A stretch of 64,000 nt of DNA from a virus. A program made the translations under genes and the position numbers. The first letter of the stretch is position 1. Each line of letters opens with the position of its first letter. This document shows positions 34,186 to 43,200 of this stretch, piece by piece. Where the stretch lies: positions 186,001 to 250,000 of IMG/VR virus record IMGVR_UViG_3300031857_000002. One strand, given 5' to 3'. The notes under the pieces were generated by a model that was given only the letters and a program-made list of their open reading frames with translations, was not told the origin of the DNA and did not search any database.

Positions 34186-35093
34186 AGTTCAATCAAGGTA
34201 GCACTCAAGTTGATTTCTGTATCTGCTACAGAGTTGTTGTTTACTAGCCCATTGCGAATAATCACAATAGCTTGGTCTTGGCGTTCAGGAGTGTCTCCCC
34301 ACAATTCCAAATTGTCATACATCCAGCGAAACACATCTTCTGCTTCTTCAGGATTGGAGTTCTGACACAGCACCGTTCGGGCTTCACGTACCTTGCCACG
34401 CTTGAACAAATCCACACATTCCAGTCGCCAGTCTCTAGCACTCTTGTCTGCGGCACTGGGTTGTTTGAGCTCACCTGTCTGACTGTTCAACTGCACAAGA
34501 TTCAAACACTTGCGAAGGTCAGGGTATGTGGCCTTGATGTAACTGTCTAGAACATCTGCAGAAAATGTAACTTTTTCATTGTCAAGTACATGGACCACCC
34601 TACCAAAAAAATCTATATGATCTGTCTTTACAATGTGGAATCCTTGGCATCTGCTGTGGATTGGGGCAATGATTTTGTGTGGGTAGTTACAAGTAAGAAT
34701 AAAGCGCACAGTCTGCGAATAGTCTTCCATCAAGTTACGCAAGGCAGGCTGCACTGAATCTTTGTTCATGTAGTCTGCTTCATCAATCAGCACGACCTTG
34801 AACTTGCCAAACGGCATGGTCTGACAAAAGCCAATCAGCTTGTCTACCCATTCAATCTTGCGAGCTTCTTTAGAACCATTGGCCCACATAACGTCATATT
34901 CATCCACGCCTAGCTCGTTGATCAACAGCTTGGCCAATGTGGTCTTGCCTGTGCCTGCTGAGCCACTCAACATCAAATGCGGAATTGATCCGTCTTTGAT
35001 CCACTGTTGTACTTGCTCACGCTGTGATTGGTCTACAAACACATAACCGTCCACTGTGTTGGGACGGTACTTCTCTACCCATAACTCTTTCAT
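34170..35093 (-). CDS. Sliding-clamp loader ATPase (T4 gp44-like)
   Basis: The 307-residue protein is a clamp-loader AAA+ subunit: EKYRPNTVDGY start, Walker A GSAGTGKT at 44-51, DEAD box at 104-107, and the SRC motif in IHSRCQGF, whose Arg acts in trans. Length and order match T4 gp44 (319). It would load the phage sliding clamp onto primer-template DNA with a gp62-like partner, not seen in this window. It overlaps the next gene by 4 nt. Confidence 0.92.
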   Translation of the reverse strand: MKELWVEKYRPNTVDGYVFVDQSQREQVQQWIKDGSIPHLMLSGSAGTGKTTLAKLLINELGVDEYDVMWANGSKEARKIEWVDKLIGFCQTMPFGKFKVVLIDEADYMNKDSVQPALRNLMEDYSQTVRFILTCNYPHKIIAPIHSRCQGFHIVKTDHIDFFGRVVHVLDNEKVTFSADVLDSYIKATYPDLRKCLNLVQLNSQTGELKQPSAADKSARDWRLECVDLFKRGKVREARTVLCQNSNPEEAEDVFRWMYDNLELWGDTPERQDQAIVIIRNGLVNNNSVADTEINLSATLIELCQLG

Positions 35094-35281
35094 GTTCTTC
35101 CTTGTGGAATGTTTTTGCCTAGGTGTCGTTCAAAAGAGCTCTCAATGTTTTGCATGTCCTCCGGAAGTGGTGGCGGAACATAACGAGGCTTGGGCTCTTT
35201 CTTGCCAAAGATCTCACTATGTCTAGCTGCCAATTCTTCTTGACTAACAATTGATGGACGTGGTCTTGAACCTTTACTCAT
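35090..35281 (-). CDS. Small hypothetical protein
   Basis: The 63-residue protein is basic and Pro-rich (PKPRYVPPPLPEDM) with helical ends and no recognised motif. It overlaps the clamp-loader start by 4 nt, which supports it as a translated gene and a possible small partner of the replication set. Confidence 0.55.
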   Translation of the reverse strand: MSKGSRPRPSIVSQEELAARHSEIFGKKEPKPRYVPPPLPEDMQNIESSFERHLGKNIPQGRT

Positions 35282-35282
35282 T

Positions 35283-35534
35283 TTACACTAACTCCTCAAC
35301 AATTCCAAGTATTTCGGCAAGAATCAAAAATGTTCCTGCCATCCATAAATTTCCTAGCACTAAATTGCCGCCGGCAACGATGCGTAATGCGCTTTTGGCC
35401 AGGCTCACATAAAAGTGACCCCGACTGGTATCTTTTGGTTGTATTTCTATCATAGGTGGGTGGTGCGGGCAACGGCCCTGTTTATAGTCACAGTCAGGAG
35501 TGTATTCCTTCCTGCAGATGTTACACTTTGTCAT
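35283..35534 (-). CDS. Small membrane protein with Cys-rich zinc-binding head
   Basis: The 83-residue protein starts at ATG 35534. The N-terminus has CNIC, C (DCDYK) and CPHH, a likely zinc ribbon, followed after SRGHFYVSL by a hydrophobic segment of one or two membrane helices at ~50-80. The start lies within the preceding gene. Function unknown. Confidence 0.6.
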   Translation of the reverse strand: MTKCNICRKEYTPDCDYKQGRCPHHPPMIEIQPKDTSRGHFYVSLAKSALRIVAGGNLVLGNLWMAGTFLILAEILGIVEELV

Positions 35535-35769
35535 TGAGCGTTCTCCAGACTTGTGCTTTGTCACGCTCTAGTTGCTGTTCCTCTAGCCACTGATCTTCAG
35601 GAGCATAAGTTGGGCAATTCTTTAACATGCGTTCTAGTGCAAATTGTACACGATACAAGTCTTGTTTGCAAGCCCAAGTGGTGTAACCGTCCATCCTGGG
35701 ATCTGTTGTGGCAAAGTAAATTTTTTGTAATTCGCTGATGATTTCACCAGCATTCCAATTGCGTATCAA
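35521..35769 (-). CDS. Small helical conserved protein
   Basis: The 82-residue protein is helical and carries WNAGEI, TTWACKQDLYRVQFAL and a Glu/Gln-rich C-terminus. I recognise it only as common in marine T4-like phages. Start and stop both overlap neighbours, in line with coupled translation. Confidence 0.6.
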   Translation of the reverse strand: MIRNWNAGEIISELQKIYFATTDPRMDGYTTWACKQDLYRVQFALERMLKNCPTYAPEDQWLEEQQLERDKAQVWRTLNDKV

Positions 35770-36170
35770 TTGTGTTGCATCCAGTCGGGTTTGGCCTCCA
35801 CATGGATAGCATCCGAGAATGTGGTATCCTGCGGTTCGTCATCTGATTCCATCATGATGTCTTTGGGATCAACTCTGCGTAGAGTTTGTTTTCCACTTTC
35901 ATCTTCGATATCAATACCACGAGTCCAGCGTCCGTGTTCAACACAGATCCATGTGCCCACTTTGATATCTTTCTGATCAGGCCCCACAGCATACACCCGC
36001 CCCCACCGAGGACGAATGCCTGAACTTTTGCCGTTGTCGGTGGGCAGGATAAGACCCCCACGACTGATACGTTCTTTAAAATTCATATCGCTCACAATCA
36101 CAGCGTCCCGTAAGGGCTTTAGTTGTTCGCGATCAATGCGGTGGGGTTCAAATGCTGCTTTTGCCGTCAT
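35766..36170 (-). CDS. GroES/gp31-like co-chaperonin
   Basis: The 134-residue protein has the GroES beta-barrel pattern: LKPLRDAVIVSD at ~18-29, a mobile-loop equivalent rich in Gly and Ser (SRGGLILPTDNGKSSG), GRVYAVGP, and VGTWICVEHG. The extra 30-residue acidic tail is longer than GroES (97) and T4 gp31 (111). It would cap host GroEL for folding phage proteins such as the major capsid protein. Confidence 0.82.
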   Translation of the reverse strand: MTAKAAFEPHRIDREQLKPLRDAVIVSDMNFKERISRGGLILPTDNGKSSGIRPRWGRVYAVGPDQKDIKVGTWICVEHGRWTRGIDIEDESGKQTLRRVDPKDIMMESDDEPQDTTFSDAIHVEAKPDWMQHN

Positions 36171-36173
36171 AGA

Positions 36174-36377
36174 TTACTTTCTGGGTGCGGTTTGTTTGTT
36201 GTATTGTTTGTTGACTTGATCGTTTTTGCTACTGATCACACGATTCATATCGTCAACCATGTCGCCACGTGCATTGACTTTCATGTTGCCTACTGCACGA
36301 ACTTTTTCGTGTTGTAACATAAGTTTGCCCATGTCAACTGGTTTGCCCAGTGCGGTTTTGTAAATTTTTCCTGCCAT
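36174..36377 (-). CDS. Conserved small phage protein (VRAVGNM motif)
   Basis: The 67-residue protein contains EKVRAVGNMKVNARGD, a strongly conserved stretch I know from marine T4-like phage genomes, with no assigned function. It has a Lys-rich tail. TTAGGAG sits before the ATG and a TAAATA element 18 nt upstream. Confidence 0.7.
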   Translation of the reverse strand: MAGKIYKTALGKPVDMGKLMLQHEKVRAVGNMKVNARGDMVDDMNRVISSKNDQVNKQYNKQTAPRK

Positions 36378-36395
36378 GATATTCTCCTAAACTAA

Positions 36396-36401
36396 TATTT
36401 A
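36396..36401 (-). promoter_or_regulatory. Late-promoter-like TAAATA element
   Basis: TTAAATAT with the core 18 nt upstream of ATG 36377, followed by a TTAGGAG ribosome binding site. Confidence 0.5.
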
Positions 36402-36911
36402 ACGTAAAAATTCTTCCACGTCTAAATCATAGAACATTGAGTCAATTCTATGTATACCCAGTTTATACAGCACATAACTGCTGACACTTGATCCTCGACC
36501 CACACCCCATATCACATGATTCTCACGCATGACATCCACTAGATATGTCAGGAATCGCAACAGATCAAACAAGCCACGTTCTTGATACAGCATGAGTTCA
36601 TGCCCACAGCGTTGTAGTTCTGCGTCTGTGGTACACAGCGTCAACACATGTTCTGCAATGTCCAATTGTTTGTACTGGTCGGGCATGTGCCATTGCTGTT
36701 GCTGTATGGCATCAAATGATTCCTGATTTAATGGTTCCGTCCAATAGGTAAACGCTGGTACATATTCCAACCAAAAGGCTGCCGCTTCTAGATCCACAGA
36801 GCCATCAACAATCATGGTTTCGCTGATGCTTTCAAGATCGCGATCACACATGATCATACTGATCAAGTCGTTTTCGTCTAGTACAATTTGTCCTACTGTG
36901 TCAGTTTTCAT
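36399..36911 (-). CDS. DnaE-like fragment (family C polymerase motif)
   Basis: The 170-residue protein ends with VIWGVGRGSSVSSYVLY, LGIHRIDSMFYDLDVEEFLR, which matches the GxGRGS ... ERFL region of bacterial DNA polymerase III alpha. In the host enzyme the catalytic aspartates lie just after ERFL; here the protein stops at EEFLR. So it is a palm-side piece lacking the catalytic Asp pair. It overlaps the upstream gene (ATGA). It might modify or bind host replicase, or complement a separate subunit. Confidence 0.7.
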   Translation of the reverse strand: MKTDTVGQIVLDENDLISMIMCDRDLESISETMIVDGSVDLEAAAFWLEYVPAFTYWTEPLNQESFDAIQQQQWHMPDQYKQLDIAEHVLTLCTTDAELQRCGHELMLYQERGLFDLLRFLTYLVDVMRENHVIWGVGRGSSVSSYVLYKLGIHRIDSMFYDLDVEEFLR

Positions 36912-37498
36912 TTTTTAGGAAAGTTTCCAAATACCACTGTGTTGCCTGTTTCGGTTGCTTCGCCAGGCCAGGCCAGGCCATATTCTGTCCAGGCGTCGGG
37001 TACAACTTTGACTATGTTGGCGTCAACATTGTTGACGTCCACAGTATTGTGCTTTACGCCCGAATCATGCCACCATCCATCTTGTGCAAAAGGTCCTGCT
37101 GAATCTTCGTCATCATGTTGATACCACACTGAGTCTCCGAGACTAGAACTGATATCCAAACTGCGAACAATCATACGACCTTCCATGATAGAATTTAGCT
37201 TGTAGTATAGCATCATACCTATGATCTGGTCAACAGGTTCTTCGGGCAAGGTGGTAACATTTATGCCCATTAGGTGCATGAGTTCAGCACGTTCTCTTTG
37301 TGCAACATTTATAAACACTGAATGTTCTAGCTCACCAAACACAAATGCCTTTATTCGATCCATAGCAATGTTGGTATCTGTGGGGTCGGCTGTGCCAGTG
37401 ACCAAATTCAAACTCACGGAATAGTGATTCATTTGCATTTGCTCTTCAAAATAAATGCCGCCTAAAAACTCTAGGTCGTATTGTAGTCTAACGTTCAT
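36908..37498 (-). CDS. Conserved hypothetical phage protein
   Basis: The 196-residue protein is mixed alpha/beta, with a ...GELEHSVFINVAQ segment, a helical MHLMGINVTTLPEEPVDQII part and an acidic, aromatic C-terminus. I do not recognise a fold. It is coupled at both ends to neighbours and precedes the DnaE-like fragment, so it might be part of the same replication-associated unit. Confidence 0.6.
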   Translation of the reverse strand: MNVRLQYDLEFLGGIYFEEQMQMNHYSVSLNLVTGTADPTDTNIAMDRIKAFVFGELEHSVFINVAQRERAELMHLMGINVTTLPEEPVDQIIGMMLYYKLNSIMEGRMIVRSLDISSSLGDSVWYQHDDEDSAGPFAQDGWWHDSGVKHNTVDVNNVDANIVKVVPDAWTEYGLAWPGEATETGNTVVFGNFPKK

Positions 37499-37725
37499 TG
37501 GATGTCAATCTTATCTTCAAAGGTGGATCCGCTGCCTTTGCGGGCGTCAGTGAGTTTTTGTTGGTATTTGCTTTGAAAACTTTCCAGAGCCATGCGTATC
37601 TGATTGCACATGTGTCCGTTGCCAGAGCGGATGGCCATGTTTAGTTTTCGGTTGAGTTCGTTGATTTTCTCACTGAGTTGGTCCTCAGTGAGATGATCGA
37701 TGTTGCCTATTAGTGGGTGCTCCAT
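37495..37725 (-). CDS. Small coiled-coil protein
   Basis: The 76-residue protein is almost all helix, with heptad-like Leu/Ile spacing from LTEDQLSEKINELNRKLNM on, and a basic C-terminal region. A sigma-70-type promoter ends 6 nt before the ATG, so its mRNA is predicted to be leaderless. Function unknown. Confidence 0.65.
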   Translation of the reverse strand: MEHPLIGNIDHLTEDQLSEKINELNRKLNMAIRSGNGHMCNQIRMALESFQSKYQQKLTDARKGSGSTFEDKIDIQ

Positions 37726-37731
37726 ACTGTA

Positions 37732-37760
37732 ATTATAATACAGTTAATCAGCAAAGTCAA
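37732..37760 (-). promoter_or_regulatory. Sigma-70-type promoter, leaderless, with a dyad over the -10
   Basis: TTGACT and TATAAT, 17-bp spacing. An inverted repeat (ACTGTA at 37726-37731 and TACAGT at 37739-37744) is centred on the -10 box and could be an operator. The ATG follows 6 nt after the -10. Confidence 0.8.
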
Positions 37761-37769
37761 ACGGTTTGG

Positions 37770-39290
37770 TTAATTCCAATTTCCAACTGAAGTTACTGCG
37801 CTGGTGCCAACCGGTGTAAATTTGATATAACTGTTGGTCAACACAGTTGAAACGCCGCCAGGTGCCGCGGCGTTGTATTGAATAAGTGGAGCAACATTAC
37901 CAGCAGAATTGGTTCGTATAGTTCCTCTTAGTGCCACAGAAATATACTCATTGGCAGTAGTTGTGCCTGTGGGAGTAATCTGTGTGGCAGTAACTGATGA
38001 AGATGCTGATCTTGAAAGTGTAGTTGCTCCAGCATTGGGAGCACCTGAGGATGTGGTAACATCAGCCACATAGGCAATATTGGTCACAGGATTTTCAGGA
38101 GTAAACAATATGCTCACGCTGTGTGCTGTTGATGGCGATGCTGTGTTGTTGATCAAGTATAAGCCTTCAAAAAAGTATGTGGTACTGGCGCTGAGTCTTA
38201 TCTGGCCATTGGCTACCACATTGTCAAACACTGGTTGTGCAGATGTGCTTTGTGTGAGTGTGTTAGTAGAGCCAGTGACTATGAACTGTGTTGCCGGAAC
38301 AACACCGCGTTGGTTGGCCAAAGGAGTAAAATACAACGATGTTGTGTCAAACTCGACTGTACCAGCTGTGGCAGTGGTCAGTAAATCACCTGCTACAAAT
38401 TGTAATCCTGGTAACGAACTTGTGCCAATGGTGGGACGTATTCTGGAATTGACATATTGACTGTTAACGCTGTCGTTGCTGATTACGTTGCCCACAGCAC
38501 TCAATACAGTGGCACTGAGTACCGCGCCAGATGCGCTTACAGTTCCAGTGGTTCGTAGATTGCCGCCTGACACATTTCCTGTGGCAATCACTTGTTGTCC
38601 AGCAACCACATTGCCTGTGGCTTGAACATAGCCAGTTCCGCCAAATCCTGCAATTAAATTACCTGTGGCAGTTACGTCGTCAACTTCTAGATCGGCTGCA
38701 GTGAAGTTTGTGAGCGCACGATTCAAGTCAAATATGGTGATTGTGGTGCCACCATCATAGGTGCCAAACGCAAACTCAAATGTTCCTGTGGCACCAAACG
38801 TGATTGTGCCTGCATTGTAGCCTTGCAAGCCACTGGTTCCCAGGGTAACACTTGCTGGCAGTGTAACTGTGTGTGCAATATTGGTGATGTTAAGTTGCAG
38901 TTTGATATAACCGTATGTGGTAGATGTAGGAAAGTTGGTAAAACTCAGTGTAATACTAGCAGTGGTGCTGAGACTCTGATAATGCCCGTTGGCGTAGTTA
39001 ACAGAAACTGCTCCGCCGACACTGCCAATGGTGACCTTGGACGCACTGAAATCTCTAATTAATGCGGCATACAACAAGGTATCATTCATGTTGTTGTTGG
39101 GCGTACCATCAACCCCGGGCAAGGCGCCTTTTAAAATCACCTGGTCTTGTAGGTCTGTAATCTCTTGCTCGGCATATTGAAAGTTAACTTTAGTGTTGGT
39201 GAAGTTGTCACGAAAACCTTGTGAGTTATTGTCTTGTCCGGCAACTGGATAGCCGCCATCGATATTGTTAGGGTTAATTAAACTGGTCAT
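37770..39290 (-). CDS. Tail-fibre/adhesin protein with glycine-rich repeats
   Basis: The 506-residue protein starts with YPVAGQDNNSQGFRDNF, a leader shared with the next gene upstream. The middle has several TGN(V/L) repeats like those of the 870-residue fibre, and the C-terminal ~200 residues form an Ala/Thr/Ser/Val-rich beta region (FIVTGSTNTL, YFFEGLYLINN) typical of marine-phage fibre tips. Few Cys and no enzyme motif. Confidence 0.78.
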   Translation of the reverse strand: MTSLINPNNIDGGYPVAGQDNNSQGFRDNFTNTKVNFQYAEQEITDLQDQVILKGALPGVDGTPNNNMNDTLLYAALIRDFSASKVTIGSVGGAVSVNYANGHYQSLSTTASITLSFTNFPTSTTYGYIKLQLNITNIAHTVTLPASVTLGTSGLQGYNAGTITFGATGTFEFAFGTYDGGTTITIFDLNRALTNFTAADLEVDDVTATGNLIAGFGGTGYVQATGNVVAGQQVIATGNVSGGNLRTTGTVSASGAVLSATVLSAVGNVISNDSVNSQYVNSRIRPTIGTSSLPGLQFVAGDLLTTATAGTVEFDTTSLYFTPLANQRGVVPATQFIVTGSTNTLTQSTSAQPVFDNVVANGQIRLSASTTYFFEGLYLINNTASPSTAHSVSILFTPENPVTNIAYVADVTTSSGAPNAGATTLSRSASSSVTATQITPTGTTTANEYISVALRGTIRTNSAGNVAPLIQYNAAAPGGVSTVLTNSYIKFTPVGTSAVTSVGNWN

Positions 39291-39305
39291 TTGTTGTCCT
39301 TGTGA

Positions 39306-40211
39306 TTATGCAAACACGCAACCGTTGTTGCCAATGCAGAACCATTTTGAGTTGATGTATTTCAATGTGCAGGCATCACCAATGGTATCAAACGTAATAG
39401 AACCTGTGCCAGAGGATTTCCAACCTGCATTTGTGACTGTGATAACCATATCGCCCCCGTCTGCTAACATAGCCAAAACTTTCACTTGTCCGTTGACTCC
39501 TGCTGGTAATGTAGCAGTTTCTGCGGTACTTGTGCTGAAGTAGCTGTCGCTTACTCCCAGATTAACTACTGCAACATTGGCTACATCTTCAGACGATGCA
39601 TTAAACGGCTGAGTGTTTGTGCTCAATGGAGTAACTGTAAAAGTACCGCCTTGATCTGATGTTATTAATTGATAGGTATGAACGCCTGCAATATTGCTAT
39701 TGGTTCTTGGAAAGCTAAATGTGTTTCCAGACAATCCTATTATGCCTGTGTTGGTATTACCTGCGTTGACATTTGCAATACTTACTGAATATGGTGTTGC
39801 AGTTGTGTTGGCAGCAGTGGCGTTGATACTTAGTGTAAGTACCGCAGTATTATTAGCAATTGGTAGTCCTACCAAATTAATAGCAGTGTTGGCTGTAGGA
39901 TTTAATGTTTGATATGTTGCCACTGTGTAATTAACGTTTGCAGTATTAGCAACATTACCTAGTGGAATATGTGAATATGATTGGTTTTGTAACTTGGCTT
40001 CATAGAGCACAGCACCATTAAGGTCGTTAAACACGTTTCCGCCTGCCTGCACAGTATTTGTTTGCAGGGCAGTGATTTCGTCTTTGGCATATTGTAAATT
40101 TTGCTGGATAGATGCAAAGTTTTGGCGGAAGCCAATGGTGTTGTTGTCCTGTCCTGCTACAGGATACTCGGCATCATAGTTGTTTGATTCTGGATTGATC
40201 TGGCTTGTCAT
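39306..40211 (-). CDS. Tail-fibre-like protein (shared leader)
   Basis: The 301-residue protein shares its first ~50 residues by pattern with the downstream fibre (YPVAGQDNNTIGFRQNF, then a Q-Y-A helix), implying the same attachment site on the virion. The rest is beta-strand repeats rich in Asn, Thr, Val and Ala, ending with LKYINSKWFCIGNNG, a motif of tail/baseplate proteins of T4-like marine phages. Confidence 0.75.
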   Translation of the reverse strand: MTSQINPESNNYDAEYPVAGQDNNTIGFRQNFASIQQNLQYAKDEITALQTNTVQAGGNVFNDLNGAVLYEAKLQNQSYSHIPLGNVANTANVNYTVATYQTLNPTANTAINLVGLPIANNTAVLTLSINATAANTTATPYSVSIANVNAGNTNTGIIGLSGNTFSFPRTNSNIAGVHTYQLITSDQGGTFTVTPLSTNTQPFNASSEDVANVAVVNLGVSDSYFSTSTAETATLPAGVNGQVKVLAMLADGGDMVITVTNAGWKSSGTGSITFDTIGDACTLKYINSKWFCIGNNGCVFA

Positions 40212-40222
40212 TTTTGTCCTTG

Positions 40223-43200
40223 TTACACCAAAATGTTGGTCTTGGGAAATACCAGATATTTATCGTTAGAATCGCCCGGGTTGTACATATCAACTGGTTC
40301 AATGAACTCAACACTGCCGCCATCAAACAAAGTTTCAATAGAATTAGCTGTACCGTTGCCTGTACCTGCACCTGTGGCTGTGAAAATTACACCAACCACA
40401 TTTGCACTGGCTCCAATTGCTACCCAGTTTGTTGTCCCCACTGTAACAATTTGATATCTAGTTCCGATAGTATAAGGAGGAGTGGCTCCAGTTGTGATTA
40501 ATGGCAACCAGCTTATTCTAGTTAATCCTTCGCCAGCAATTGTTGGTCGATATAACTGCGCACTTCTATATTGAGTGCCGCGACTTATTTGCACATATTC
40601 ATTGCTGGCAGTTTGATCAACCAAGGTCAGCGCAACAAGCTCTGTTACAGGGTCCACATTGATTTGATATATTGCCATGCGTTCATTATAGGTGGTTGCA
40701 GTCATGGAACCTGAAGATACAGTAGTTAGATCTATGGTGGTACCGTACATGAGACACGATCCTGAACCTGTGGTCAACGTTTGTGTTACCCCACTAGGAG
40801 CAAGTGATACTGTGATCTGAGCTGTGGTACCCGATATTATGGACACGGTCAAGATGTAGTAAGTGGTGCCTTCAACCAAGCTGCCAAATGTGGTTTGATA
40901 GAACTGTACCGCATCTCCTACATTAAATCCAGTGATGTTAGTCACCGTGATCAAGTTAGTGCTGGCTTCTGTAGCAGTCATCGGTGTGGCCTTGGCCACA
41001 GTGAATGTGGTATTATTTGGCGCAGTAAGAGCCACATACAATCCTGCGGTTATACCGCCAAACACTGATCCGCTGAATGTTACTGGCAATCCAGGGTATA
41101 TCTTGGGCGATCCTGATGTATTTGTATAGGTTATTGTGTTGGTAACGCCATCAGATGCAGTACACGTTAATATGTCGCCACCAGATATTGTGAAACTTTC
41201 GTCAAATGCTGCGCCATCTGCAGAATAAGGACTTTCTCCGTAGAGCACTTCATAGTCCTGAAAGGCAGCATCAGCAGTAGGATAGTTGCTGCCTGGCGGG
41301 CCGTTGAATTCTTCTTGCTTGACAAATATCAGAGTATTGCCATCAATATTCAAAATTTGCCCATCTAGTCCGCCCAGCTCGCTAATGTAAGTTAGAGTTT
41401 TTTGGTTCACATCACTGTAGGCCAAGTTGGTGGCAATACTAACGTTGCCAATGAATGTATTAACTCCAGTGTCAAATCGATCAAATGTGGTGAGATTAGG
41501 TTGCGGTGTCCAGTCCTGTGTGGTTGTGTCCCAGTTTATAGTTAAACTACGATCTAGGATGTAACGATCAACCTTGAAGTCAACTTTGTTCAGTTGCTCG
41601 CCAAACTGATTGTTGAGATAGTAGGCAACTTGTGCACCACGCCCAGGGTTCACATATGAAATTACCCAAGCAGGGGTGAATCCCAACACACGACCATTGG
41701 CTTGTTTGGACGTCATCCACAAGGGTAATCCAGTTGATATCTGACCCACTGTGTCAATAACTTGATCACGCATGTTGTCCAAGCTGTTGGGATACACTTG
41801 AGTTACTACTGTGCTGCCGTCAGCAGGATCAATGATTTCATAAGGTAAATTTACAATTTTGCTCACACTCTCGCCTGCGTTGTTAACCAGGTTGTCAACA
41901 ATACGGCTGTATACCACTTCGTAAATGATGTTGTCGTTGGCATCACGAGCCACGGCAGTTTCTACCTGCCCTAACACTAGATTTTTCCAGTAGTGATTGA
42001 GATACAAACTTTCTACATAAACATCCAGGGCATCAGGGGCTAATCCAAATGCATGCTGATATACCACCTGTGTGCTCTTGCCAAAATTGGGATCTGTGGG
42101 ACGGAAAATGTATTCAGGTACAAAGATGTTGTCGTTGCTGAGCAAGCTGTCAATCAGCTCGCGGTCGTTCTGTGGCGGCATGGCCTGCACATATAAATTC
42201 TGATACGGTGCATTGTACTCGCGGACCACACGCACAGTAAATGTCTTGAACACGCTGACCACGTCTCGTGTGCCAGTGGCTTCCATTACAACCTCAAATA
42301 CAGCATCTGTGGTTGGGGAAGGGCCGGAGACCTTAACCAGTGTAGGAGCATTGGCTGATCCAGTATCACCAGTATATCCTGCACCTCGGTTGGCCACAGC
42401 AACGTTTGTAATTGCACCGCCAACAATAGTTATTGCACCCACCGTGGCCTGTACTGCACTGGCGCCAATGGGAACCGGTAAGAATTGTAACACTGGCGGA
42501 TTGCCGCTGTCATATCCACTTCCGCCATTGATAATGTTTATTTCGCTAACATTGTACAAGATTTGGCGTGTATCTGGGGCAAAGGCGTTGGCAGTAAAGG
42601 TAAACTCGCTGTCCCAAGTGGTGGTGTTATCATCAATAGTAGTAGCACCAAGGTCAATAGCAAAAGTGTTAAAAGTCACACGTCCTGCAATGTCACCTGA
42701 TAGCAATAATTCAAGTCCTTGCGGCAAACTGTTGTACTCACCAGATGCCAGTTGATACTGTAGTTCTCTGCCGCCTCGATTCACAGCTTCAACTCTTAGC
42801 AAACTGGTTTCACCATTGATCAAGGTGCCAAGGTCGGCGTCCGTAAGCCAGGTAATTTCTGTGTCCACAGCACCCACAATGGTCATGGTAAACGGATACG
42901 GTTCGCTGGCCACTATAATTGTACCAGTCATTGATCCTGCACTGGTGGTCAACTCTACCGCAGCGGTTGTGGTAGGATTGGCTGCCACTGTAAATTGTGT
43001 GCCGTTGATTACCGCCAGAACATAATACAAAGTATTGGCATCAGTACTGAGTCCACCTAGCCCTGTGCCAGAAAATTTGATTGGTTGACCAACTCCTAGT
43101 TCAGATGTGCTAGCACAGGTAATTATGTTTGTGGTTGTGGTAGTTGCTGTGCATGTCACAGGAGTACCAATGCCTATGGTCTGGTACACACTGATGTTGA

